A DNA stretch of 33,337 bases from Verrucomicrobiota bacterium. GTDB taxonomy: Bacteria; Verrucomicrobiota; Verrucomicrobiia; Limisphaerales; J093. The position numbers and the translations under genes were made by a program. Position 1 is the first letter of the stretch. Every line of letters starts with the position of its first letter. The DNA is taken from assembly GCA_029556615.1 (NCBI GenBank), contig JAKQDD010000243.1, positions 1 to 33,337 on the forward strand, given 5' to 3'. Positions 15,652 through 23,496 of the stretch are shown piece by piece. The notes under the pieces were generated by a model. That model had not been told where the DNA came from. It saw only the letters and a program-made list of their open reading frames with translations, and ran no database searches.

Positions 15652-15737
15652 TAGCGAGGCGCGGAAGAGAGGTGGGGAGCGATAGCAGGGTCTTCATGAG
15701 TCTGGGGACTCGACTGGGTCCGAGGTGCGCCTCGCTA
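15652..15737. repeat. inverted repeat in the gap before the HEAT gene
   Basis: TAGCGAGGCGC at 15652-15662 is the exact reverse complement of GCGCCTCGCTA at 15727-15737, and partial complementarity continues outward (GAGGACTC against ATCCTC). A smaller hairpin, GAGTC-TGGG-GACTC, sits between the arms at 15698-15711. The right arm includes the stop codon of the Tat-exported oxidoreductase gene (minus, stop at 15735-15737). The structure thus lies between this gene and the HEAT gene and may end the first transcript or mark an inserted repeat. There is no T-tract. Confidence 0.45.
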
Positions 15738-17153
15738 GATCCTCCAGGGCGGCCGCATCGCGTAGGCGCGAAGACGGTTCGCGGCTTCATCATCCGGAAA
15801 CTCGCCCCGCGCCGGATCCCACCGCACGGTCCGCCGCAGCGCCATCGCCATGCCCCCGGCCAGAATCGCGTTGATCGTGTACGCCGCCGTCTCCGCATTG
15901 CAGATCGCAGGACGCCGCGTCCGGATGCACTCGAGGAAATTGCCCGAGTGACTCGTGGCCCGATAGACCCGTGTGTCGCCCGGCCGCAACGGGTCCTCGA
16001 GGATGCTCGCAGGATAAGAGACGATCGCGCCGCGGTCGACGGCGATCCGGCCTTCCGTGCCGACGAAGCAGGCGCCGCCGTCGTTGCCGATCGGTTCGCC
16101 GGGGTAAGGCATGGAATGCACCACCACGCCGTTCGCGTAGTGGTAATGCACCTGGCCGTCCTCGGGCCGGCCCGCGGCGCCGGCCGGGTGCGCCGCGTCC
16201 GACCCCGCGGTCCTGGCGGCTTCGTACTCGATCTCGATCGGCGCGTCGGGATCCGGGTTCACGGTCCACTGGATGATGTCGTAGTGATGCGGGCTCCAGT
16301 TGACGTCGCCGACGAACAGGCCCGAGAGCGTGTGTCCCGCTTCTCCGCCGTACGGGCGCCACGGCAACGGTCCCAGCCACAGATCCCAATCGAAGCCCTC
16401 CGGCACCGGCACGGAACGCTCGGCGGTCCACGCCGCGGGAAAGAACGCCCCGGGCTGGCGATAGGCGTAGACTTCCTTGAGCTGCCCGATCCGGCCGTTG
16501 CGCACCAGCTCGCAGGCCAATCGGAACTTGCCGCCGTACTCGGACCGCTGTTGGGTGCCGGCCTGGTAGATCCGGCCGAACCGGCGCACGGTCTCGACCA
16601 GCACCCGGCTTTCCCGCATCGTGATCGCGATCGGTTTCTCGCAATACACGTCCTTCCCGGACCGCGCCGCCCACATCGCCATCGGCGCGGCCCAGTGATA
16701 CGGCAACGCCAGCAACACCGCATCAATGTCCGGCCGCGCCAGCACTTCCCGAAAGTCGTTGTAGGCCTGCACGCCGTCGTACCCGGGCTGGCCCAACTTC
16801 TGGGCGTACATCTGGTTGCACCGCTGTCGCGCCGGTTCGCGCCGCTCCCTCCGGACGTCGCACACCGCCACCACCTGCACGTCCTCCCGCGCCACGTATC
16901 CTCCCGGCACATAAGTCCAGGCGCCGCCCAGCAAGTGCCCCGTCCCCTGCCCGCCCAGACCGATGAACCCCATCGTAATCCGCTCGCTGGGCGCCGCCGC
17001 GCCACCGCGGCCCAGCGCCGCCGCGGGCACCACGCAGGGGCCCGCGCACGCCGCCCCCGCCACCAGAGCCGATCGGCGCAGGAACTCCCGGCGCGACACC
17101 GCGTCCAGGAGCCGGGGAGAGGGGCGAGGCGAGGGGTGTCTGCCTCCACTCAT
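15735..17153 (-). CDS. Tat-exported Gfo/Idh/MocA-family oxidoreductase
   Basis: This 472-residue protein has a twin-arginine signal, SRREFLRRSALVAGAACAG (20-38) followed by PAAALG, so it should be exported folded with its NAD(P) cofactor bound. The Rossmann motif MGFIGLGGQGTGHLLGG begins at 61. The EKP motif is at 172-174 (YCEKPIAITM), and GDVNWSPHHYDIIQWTV carries the family histidine. Exported Gfo/Idh proteins with tightly held cofactor are frequent in Verrucomicrobiota and Planctomycetota, and some members act in glycoside cleavage by an oxidation-elimination route. The ATG at 17153 is favoured over an in-frame GTG at 17192. It lies 118 bases after the rhamnosidase gene on the same strand, which suggests periplasmic sugar processing. 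Substrate unknown. Confidence 0.9.
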   Translation of the reverse strand: MSGGRHPSPRPSPRLLDAVSRREFLRRSALVAGAACAGPCVVPAAALGRGGAAAPSERITMGFIGLGGQGTGHLLGGAWTYVPGGYVAREDVQVVAVCDVRRERREPARQRCNQMYAQKLGQPGYDGVQAYNDFREVLARPDIDAVLLALPYHWAAPMAMWAARSGKDVYCEKPIAITMRESRVLVETVRRFGRIYQAGTQQRSEYGGKFRLACELVRNGRIGQLKEVYAYRQPGAFFPAAWTAERSVPVPEGFDWDLWLGPLPWRPYGGEAGHTLSGLFVGDVNWSPHHYDIIQWTVNPDPDAPIEIEYEAARTAGSDAAHPAGAAGRPEDGQVHYHYANGVVVHSMPYPGEPIGNDGGACFVGTEGRIAVDRGAIVSYPASILEDPLRPGDTRVYRATSHSGNFLECIRTRRPAICNAETAAYTINAILAGGMAMALRRTVRWDPARGEFPDDEAANRLRAYAMRPPWRI

Positions 17154-17217
17154 CGATACGCAACCCCGGAGCTCATCTATGGAATGCCGCACGCCAGACA
17201 GTCTCCGGCAAACCGCC

Positions 17218-17273
17218 GAGGCCTGTCAAACCCGGAGCCGACACTTGCAGCGTCATGCGGGGCTCCAGGCCTC
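17218..17273 (-). terminator. possible hairpin after the rhamnosidase gene
   Basis: GAGGCCT at 17218-17224 pairs with AGGCCTC at 17267-17273, and an inner stem pairs GGAGCC (17234-17239) with GGCTCC (17261-17266). A bulge of nine bases lies on one side and the loop is 21 bases. The structure starts at the stop codon of the rhamnosidase gene (17272-17274). There is no run of U after it on the minus-strand transcript, so it may be an mRNA-stabilising or attenuating element rather than a true intrinsic terminator. Confidence 0.3.
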
Positions 17274-20058
17274 AACCTCCGCTCGGCTCGACGCAAAAGG
17301 CGTAGTCGCCCGAACCGACGTCGTACACGGCGTGCCCCTCCTCGACTCGGAGGAGCCTGACCCCTTCGGCCTCGCCCGCCGGCTTGCCGCCTTCGGTCAC
17401 CGCTTCCGCATTCGGCGCGGGAACAAAGACCGTTGCCCGGGTGTTCCCCGGAACGCTCACATCGAGCGCGAACCGGCCGCTCTCGCGCTTCCAGGCTACA
17501 GCGATCCGGCCGCGGATCGAGTCGTAGTGCACCTTGGCCCACTCGAGACCTGACACCGGTTGGGGCCGGATGATCATCCGCGCGAAACCCGGGCCTGCGG
17601 GATCGGACCGGATCCCCCCCAAGCCGCGGTAGAACCACTCCTCCGCGTGACCGAGCATGCAATGGTTCTGCGACGTGGCCGGGTTGGCGTCCCAGGTCTC
17701 GACGAGCGTCGTGGCGCCTTTCTCGAGCTGGTACAGATACCCGGGGCCGCCCCGTTGGGTCACCATGTCGTAGAGCACGTCGCCCTTTCCGGCCTCCGTC
17801 AGCGCCCGGACCAGGTAGACAAAACCCACATCGCCCGCCGTGACGCCGTTCGTGCGCCCGCGAATATCGCCAACGAGTCGGGCAAGAACCGCCTCCCGAT
17901 GCCCGGCCTCGACCAGACCGAGCGCCAGCGGCATGGCCTGGGCCGTCTGACTTCCGCGGTCGTACTGTCCCGTGGCCGGATCGAAGAACCGGGCGTTAAA
18001 CGCTCTCTTCACACGGTCCGCCAGCGCGGCGAAGGCGCGCGCCTCCTCGGCGTGGCCCAGCAGCTCCGCCGCCTGACGCGCAACGTCGATGTCCTGATAC
18101 CAAACCGCCGTCGCGGTCAGCCCCTTCGAGGTCAGCTGGGATTCTCCGGGGTTGCCTGGGCCAACGTCGCACCAGTCACCCAGCCCGTAAGCCACGATGT
18201 CGTCCTGCGCCCGGGTGCCAAGGTAGGCCACGTACCGCTTCAGCGCGTCGTAGTTCTCCTCGAGAATCCGCCGGTCGCCGTACGTCTGCCACATCGTCCA
18301 CGGGTTGATCGCGACCGCGCTCCCCCACTCCGGCGAATCGCGGAAGCCGCCGCTGAAGACCGTGTACTCGGGCGCAATGTCCGGTACCAGGCCGTTGTCC
18401 AGTTGCGAAGCCCGCATGTCGTCGCTGATCTTCGAGTAGAACGTCGCCGCGTCGTAGTTGTACGTGATGCCGCCCGCCAGCAAATGCGACACCTCGAGCC
18501 AGCCCAGTTTCTCCCGGTGCGGACAATCGGTCAGGACACTCTGGAAATTGCTGCGAATCGCCGCCCGGATCAGCCGGTGCACCCGGCCGATGTCCGGGTT
18601 CGAGCACTCGATCTCCCCTGCCGGCGCCGCGGAGGAATGGATGAACTGGCCCGTCAGGCTCAGCACCCGCGGCAGGCCCGGCGGCGCGTCGGCGGCCTGC
18701 TCCGGCGCCGCCCCCTCGACCTGAACATAACGATAGCCGTAGTACGAAAACCGCGGATGCCACACTTCGACGCCCTCCCCTTTCAGCGTGTACGAGAACC
18801 CCATGGGGCCGCCCGAGCTCGCCTGACTCACGGTGCCGTCCTGGTTGAGGAGCTCGCCCGGGATCAGCTTCACGCGGGCGCCTTTCGGGCCTTTCACCGC
18901 CAGCTCCGGCCAGCCCGAGTGATTCTGCCCGAGATCATAGACCCACTGCCCCGGCCGGGGCTGCGTCACCTGAAGCGTCGGTAATCGCTCGATCACCCGC
19001 AACGGGGGCGCCGATCGGCACGATAGCCGGCCGCCCTGTCCCTCGCACTCGCGCGCGGATTCCCAACTCGCCGCGTCAAACCCCGGACGGTCCCAGCCGG
19101 CCGCCTCATGCCGCGCATCATAATCCTCGCCGCCGTAGATGCAGGTGAAGAGGATCGGGCCCGGCGCCGACCGCCAGCGGCCATCGGTGATCACCCGCGC
19201 GCGGCGTCCATCCGCGTACTCGATGTCCAGCTGCGCGATCAACTTTGGCGGGCCGAACGACCCCTTGTACTTCACGTATCGCCCTCCCTGCACATTGTAC
19301 TGGCCGTTCCCCAGCAGCACCCCCAGCACATTCTCCCCCCGCCGCAGCTGACCCCGGACATCGTGCACCCGATAGAGACACGTCTTCCGGAAGTTCGTGC
19401 AACCAGGCTCGAGCACGCTGTCGTCAAGGGGCTCGCCATTCAGCCGGGCCTCGTAGAGCCCCAAGCCGCAGATGGCGAGGTCGGCACGCCGGACCCTGTC
19501 TTCCACGACAAACGCGGTGCGCAGCATCGGCAGTCGCCGGAGCGCCAGTTCCGGCGCGCCCTTGGGACCGAGCACCCACTCCCGTTCTTCGAGCGACAAC
19601 TCGCCACCCGATGCCCCTTCAATCCAGTGCGCCTCCCAATCGCCCGGCGCCAGCAGCCCCATCGTCCAGTCCGCAGCCCCGCTCCACGCCGCCGCGCGGC
19701 CCTCCCGATCCCACAGTCGCACCTTCCAATGGCAGCGCTGCCGCGAAGCCAGCGGCTTGCCGCCATACGCGATCCCAACGGACTCGTCCGAGCTCACCTT
19801 GCCGCTGTCCCAGAGGTCTCCCTCGTCGCGCGCCAGGCGCTCCGGCGTCGAGGCAACCAGCACCCGATAGCCCTGTTGCACCTCTCCGCGACGGTCCGAG
19901 TGCACCCTCCAGCTCAAACGCGGCCGCGCAGCCTCGACAGCCAGCGGTTGCACCTGGTATTCGCAGCGCAGGTTGACTGCCGTGCATGCCCCTCGGGCTT
20001 CCCCCGCACAGACCCAGCCGAGCACTGCCAGCGCCAGGACACAAGGACGTCGTCTCAT
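17272..20058 (-). CDS. alpha-L-rhamnosidase, glycoside hydrolase family 78
   Basis: This 928-residue secreted enzyme would remove terminal alpha-L-rhamnose from glycans or glycosides by the inverting GH78 mechanism. A signal peptide occupies about 1-24 (MRRRPCVLALAVLGWVCAGEA). Beta-sandwich domains follow: an Ig-like one with RCEYQVQPLAVEAARPRLSW (31-50), then the rhamnosidase N-terminal and concanavalin-like domains up to about 480. The (alpha/alpha)6 barrel holds LTDCPHREKLGWLEVSH (509-525), which includes E516, aligned with the conserved acid of known GH78 enzymes. TTLVETWDAN (783-792, E787) is a candidate for the second catalytic acid. A beta C-terminal domain ends the protein. DCPHREKLGWLE is a variant of the DCPQRxERLGW signature. 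The ATG at 20058 was chosen because of the signal peptide. The gene diverges from the secreted protein at 20189. Confidence 0.93.
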   Translation of the reverse strand: MRRRPCVLALAVLGWVCAGEARGACTAVNLRCEYQVQPLAVEAARPRLSWRVHSDRRGEVQQGYRVLVASTPERLARDEGDLWDSGKVSSDESVGIAYGGKPLASRQRCHWKVRLWDREGRAAAWSGAADWTMGLLAPGDWEAHWIEGASGGELSLEEREWVLGPKGAPELALRRLPMLRTAFVVEDRVRRADLAICGLGLYEARLNGEPLDDSVLEPGCTNFRKTCLYRVHDVRGQLRRGENVLGVLLGNGQYNVQGGRYVKYKGSFGPPKLIAQLDIEYADGRRARVITDGRWRSAPGPILFTCIYGGEDYDARHEAAGWDRPGFDAASWESARECEGQGGRLSCRSAPPLRVIERLPTLQVTQPRPGQWVYDLGQNHSGWPELAVKGPKGARVKLIPGELLNQDGTVSQASSGGPMGFSYTLKGEGVEVWHPRFSYYGYRYVQVEGAAPEQAADAPPGLPRVLSLTGQFIHSSAAPAGEIECSNPDIGRVHRLIRAAIRSNFQSVLTDCPHREKLGWLEVSHLLAGGITYNYDAATFYSKISDDMRASQLDNGLVPDIAPEYTVFSGGFRDSPEWGSAVAINPWTMWQTYGDRRILEENYDALKRYVAYLGTRAQDDIVAYGLGDWCDVGPGNPGESQLTSKGLTATAVWYQDIDVARQAAELLGHAEEARAFAALADRVKRAFNARFFDPATGQYDRGSQTAQAMPLALGLVEAGHREAVLARLVGDIRGRTNGVTAGDVGFVYLVRALTEAGKGDVLYDMVTQRGGPGYLYQLEKGATTLVETWDANPATSQNHCMLGHAEEWFYRGLGGIRSDPAGPGFARMIIRPQPVSGLEWAKVHYDSIRGRIAVAWKRESGRFALDVSVPGNTRATVFVPAPNAEAVTEGGKPAGEAEGVRLLRVEEGHAVYDVGSGDYAFCVEPSGG

Positions 20059-20188
20059 GCGCCGAGTAAAGTACTTCGTCCCCCAAAAACCGAGCACTTT
20101 CCCCCAGGCCAGCCGGCGAGCATCCGGGCGGTGCACCAGAGCTGCACCAGCGCTTGCCAGGGTCCTGACCTTGGGGCAGAGTCGGGCT

Positions 20189-22111
20189 ATGGCCGTCAAC
20201 TTCCTGTCAGCCAACCTCCTCGGGCTGACCGTCGCCACTCTGACCCTCGAGGCCGCGGACATGGTCTGGACGAACTCGAACGGCGGTTCATGGGGCACCG
20301 CCGCGAACTGGGAGCCGAACCGGGTGCCTGGGGCGGACGACGCCGTCTTCATCACGCGCGCCGGCACTTACACGGTGACCCTCAATGCCGACGCGGCGAT
20401 CCGGGAGTTTGTCCTGGGGAGCGAGTCGGGGACACAGACCCTGGCCACGGCGGGGCGGGCTTTGGCCCTGGGCGGGACGGGGCGCGTGGGAGCCAACGGT
20501 CGTCTCCTGCTCTCGGGGGGCGCCCTGTCGGGGACGGGCCGTTTGGAGGTCGAAGGCGGAATGACCTGGCAGTCCGGATCCGTCGATGCCGGAGCGGCTC
20601 TCCTTGTCCGCGAGAGCGGCACGGTCACCTTGGAGAGCGCCGGCAATGCGGCCAAGGTCCTCGCGGGCAGCCTGACCAATGCGGGGATTGTCACCTGGAA
20701 ACCGCACGGCGGATTCCGCGTGGATGGCACGTTTCACAACCTCCCCGGCGCTCTCTTCGACATTCAAGAGGACAACATCTCGATCACGCGGACCGAAGAC
20801 GGTGCGTCGATCGTCAACGAGGGCCTGATGCGGAAGTCCATTGCGGGAGTGCTCAGCTGTTCCGTTCCGCTGATCCAACGCGGGACCGTCGAGACCCTTG
20901 CAGGAACGCTGAACCTCGATGCCGGCGGTGTCCTTGGTTCCGGTTGCGCTTTCAGCGGGGCGGGCTTGACCCGGCTCACGTCGGGCACGAACGTGCTCGA
21001 GGGCGACCTGCATTCCGCCGGCCTCTCCTTGAGTGGGGCGAGCCTCGCCGGAGAGGGACGCCTTCACGGCATCCTGGTCTGGGAGAGCGGCATCCTGCTG
21101 CCTGGGGCTTCCATGACCATTCTGTCCGGCGCCGAACTCGTGGTGAGCAGTGCCGGCAATCGCGTGAAGTCCATTCTCGGCAACCTGACCAACGCGGGCG
21201 TGTTCACCTGGCGGATGTATGGGAACATCCGGCTTGGCGGCACGTTCCACAATCTGCCGGGTGCGACGTTTGACATCCAGCTCGACAGCCGGGTGATGAG
21301 TCCGGAGACGGCAGGCGCGTTTTTCCTGAATGAAGGGCTGCTGCGGAAGACGAACGGCGTCTATACGGTCGGCTGCGACGTACCGACGCTCAACCGCGGC
21401 ACGATCGAGCTGACGTCGGGCACGTTGAGCTTCAACGCGGGTTGCACCCATGAGTCCGGGGCGATCCAACTGGCAGGCGGCACGCTCAGCGGGGCCGCAG
21501 GCATCGAGCTGGCCGGCGGTCGGCTCAGCGGCTGGGGAACCCTCTCCGGTGATCTCTTGAACCGGGCCGGCACGGTCAGTCCGGACCCTGCCAACGGCGG
21601 TCTCGAGATCAAGGGCCAGTATACGCAGAAGCTCCTCGGAACCCTCGAATTGACGCTGGCAGGCAATCGCCCGGGCATCGACCAGAGCCGGCTCGATGTG
21701 AGCCAGGAAGCCCGCATGGGGGGCGCGCTCGACGTCATCCTCGCCCCGGGCCACGAGCCTGTGGCGGGCACGACCTTCGAGATCGTGACCTGCCGCACCC
21801 GAACGGGCGAGTTCGATGCGGTGAACGGCGGCTATCTGCTGGGGAGAGACCTCCGGCTGACTCCCAGCTACGCGCGCGATCGGATCGCGCTGCTGACGGT
21901 TGCGGCCCCGGATCCGGCCGAGGTTCCGCTGGGGGTGACGGCCCGGGACGACGCGGTGCTCGTCTTCTGGCCCACCGAGTTTGCCGGGGGAACGCTGTTC
22001 TCCAAGAACCGGATGGGCGATCCTGAATGGACCCCGCTTCCCGATGCTTCGCATCGGTTCATCGAATCGCCGCCGGGGCCGGAGCGGTACTTCCGCCTCG
22101 GCCCGCCGTAA
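20189..22111 (+). CDS. secreted repeat-rich protein, autotransporter-passenger-like
   Basis: This 640-residue protein opens with a hydrophobic segment (about 1-22), probably a signal peptide though it lacks basic residues. NGGSWGTAANWEPNRVPGADD (32-51) then follows in the motif typical of beta-helix passenger domains. Two long repeats follow, about 105-250 and 283-420. They share LTNAG, then TFHNLPGA and FDIQ, then NEGLxRK, and a RGTxE...SGTL unit. The sequence is rich in glycine, serine, threonine and short beta strands, as in pectin-lyase-like or polymorphic outer-membrane-type folds. The C-terminus has a beta domain (LDVILAPGHEPVAGTTFEIV) and the common Verrucomicrobiota end module RDDAVLVFWP...YFRLGPP. 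No outer-membrane barrel is visible. The ATG at 20189 fits the signal peptide, the frame being open further upstream into the rhamnosidase promoter region. Function is probably adhesion or surface structure. Confidence 0.8.
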   Translation: MAVNFLSANLLGLTVATLTLEAADMVWTNSNGGSWGTAANWEPNRVPGADDAVFITRAGTYTVTLNADAAIREFVLGSESGTQTLATAGRALALGGTGRVGANGRLLLSGGALSGTGRLEVEGGMTWQSGSVDAGAALLVRESGTVTLESAGNAAKVLAGSLTNAGIVTWKPHGGFRVDGTFHNLPGALFDIQEDNISITRTEDGASIVNEGLMRKSIAGVLSCSVPLIQRGTVETLAGTLNLDAGGVLGSGCAFSGAGLTRLTSGTNVLEGDLHSAGLSLSGASLAGEGRLHGILVWESGILLPGASMTILSGAELVVSSAGNRVKSILGNLTNAGVFTWRMYGNIRLGGTFHNLPGATFDIQLDSRVMSPETAGAFFLNEGLLRKTNGVYTVGCDVPTLNRGTIELTSGTLSFNAGCTHESGAIQLAGGTLSGAAGIELAGGRLSGWGTLSGDLLNRAGTVSPDPANGGLEIKGQYTQKLLGTLELTLAGNRPGIDQSRLDVSQEARMGGALDVILAPGHEPVAGTTFEIVTCRTRTGEFDAVNGGYLLGRDLRLTPSYARDRIALLTVAAPDPAEVPLGVTARDDAVLVFWPTEFAGGTLFSKNRMGDPEWTPLPDASHRFIESPPGPERYFRLGPP

Positions 22112-22115
22112 GGGG

Positions 22116-23474
22116 CTACTCGGGGCCCTCGCCGGGCTCGCGGCCTTCGCCTTCGCCGCCGAGCTGGTTGATCAGGTCGATCAACGGCAGGAACAGCGCG
22201 ATGACAATGCTGCCGACGATCACGGCGAGAAAGACGATCATGATCGGCTCGAGCAGCGAGGTCATGGCAGACACGGCGTTGTCCACCTCCTCCTCGAAGG
22301 TGTCGGCGATCTTCATGAGCATCTCCGGCAGCGCGCCGGTCTGCTCGCCGACGTCGACCATGCTCACCACCATGGGCGGGAAGACATTGGACGACTCGAG
22401 GGGGGCGGTGATGGTCTCACCTTCCTTGACGCTCTCGTGAATCTTGCCCACGGCGTCGCTGACGATGACGTTGCCGGAGGTTTCCTTGACGATGGTGAGC
22501 GCCTGGAGGATGGGGACGCCGCTGCTCACGAGCGTGCCGAGGGTCCGCGTGAACCGGGCAATGGCGACCTTGCTGATCACCTGTCCCAGGACCGGCATGT
22601 TGAGCTTGAACTTGTCCCAGAGCCTGCGCCCCCGCTTGCTCTTTAGCGCAAAGCGGAACAGAATGATCACGGCCACCAGGACCCAGATCACCGGCCCCGG
22701 ATAGAAATAGGGGAATCCCTCCGTCAGGACGATCGACCGGCTCTTGACCGTGTTGGCGATCTCGAGGACGAAACGCGTGAACCCGGGCAGCGGACGTCCT
22801 TCGAGCATGTCCTTGAAGATGGACTCGAACCGCGGCACCACGAACACCATGAGCACGCCCAGGATCACGACGGCCACCGTCATGACGGCGCTCGGGTAGA
22901 ACATGGCGGCAACCACCTTGCCCTTGATCTTCTGGGCTTTCTCCATGAACTCCGCCAGGCGGTTCAGCACCACCTCGAGCACGCCGCCCAACTCGCCCGC
23001 CTTGACCATGTTCACGTACAGGCGATTGAAGATCTTGGGGTGTTGCGCCAGGGACTCGGAGAAGGTGGCGCCGCCTTCGATGGCGGTTGCGATCTCCCCG
23101 AGAACCCGCTGGAGAGTCGGGTTCCGCTCCTGCCGCTCGAGCACGCGCATGCCGCGCAACAGCGGCAGGCCCGCGTCCACAAGCGTCGCCAGCTGCCGGG
23201 TGAAGGCCGTCATGACCTTCGGCTTGACGCCTCCCGTGAGGAAGGGAATGCGGATCTCGATGCTCCCCTTCTTCTTCTTGCCGCCCTGCGCCGGGGCCGA
23301 ACGCTTCTCCTTCTTGGCCCCCTTCTCCTTGGTCTTGTCCGCCTCGACGACTTTCGTCGGGAAGAAGCCCATCTCCTTGACGCGGGCGATGGCCTCGTTT
23401 TGGTTGGCGACCTCGAGGGTGCCCCGGGTTTCCTTGCCCCGGGAATCCATGGCCACGTAATTGAACTTGGGCAT
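22116..23474 (-). CDS. pilC: type IV pilus/type II secretion inner-membrane platform protein
   Basis: This 452-residue protein is the polytopic PilC/GspF platform. The N-terminus, MPKFNYVAMDSRGKETRG, is the family's cytoplasmic start domain. A lysine-rich linker (about 45-70) follows. Two T2SSF domains then repeat the pattern FTRQLATLVDAGLPLLRGM (about 91-109) and a second copy with FTRTLGTLVSSGVPILQAL (about 293-311). Membrane helices are seen at about 192-214, 250-275 and near the C-terminus. The short acidic tail GEGEGREPGEGPE is unusual. A GGAGGA five bases before the ATG at 23474 fixes the start. It lies 22 bases after the second pilB-like gene and is the last of the four-gene motor operon. 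The platform couples the PilB/PilT ATPases to the pilus. Confidence 0.94.
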   Translation of the reverse strand: MPKFNYVAMDSRGKETRGTLEVANQNEAIARVKEMGFFPTKVVEADKTKEKGAKKEKRSAPAQGGKKKKGSIEIRIPFLTGGVKPKVMTAFTRQLATLVDAGLPLLRGMRVLERQERNPTLQRVLGEIATAIEGGATFSESLAQHPKIFNRLYVNMVKAGELGGVLEVVLNRLAEFMEKAQKIKGKVVAAMFYPSAVMTVAVVILGVLMVFVVPRFESIFKDMLEGRPLPGFTRFVLEIANTVKSRSIVLTEGFPYFYPGPVIWVLVAVIILFRFALKSKRGRRLWDKFKLNMPVLGQVISKVAIARFTRTLGTLVSSGVPILQALTIVKETSGNVIVSDAVGKIHESVKEGETITAPLESSNVFPPMVVSMVDVGEQTGALPEMLMKIADTFEEEVDNAVSAMTSLLEPIMIVFLAVIVGSIVIALFLPLIDLINQLGGEGEGREPGEGPE

Positions 23475-23496
23475 AGCAGTCCTCCGCCTCAGGGGT

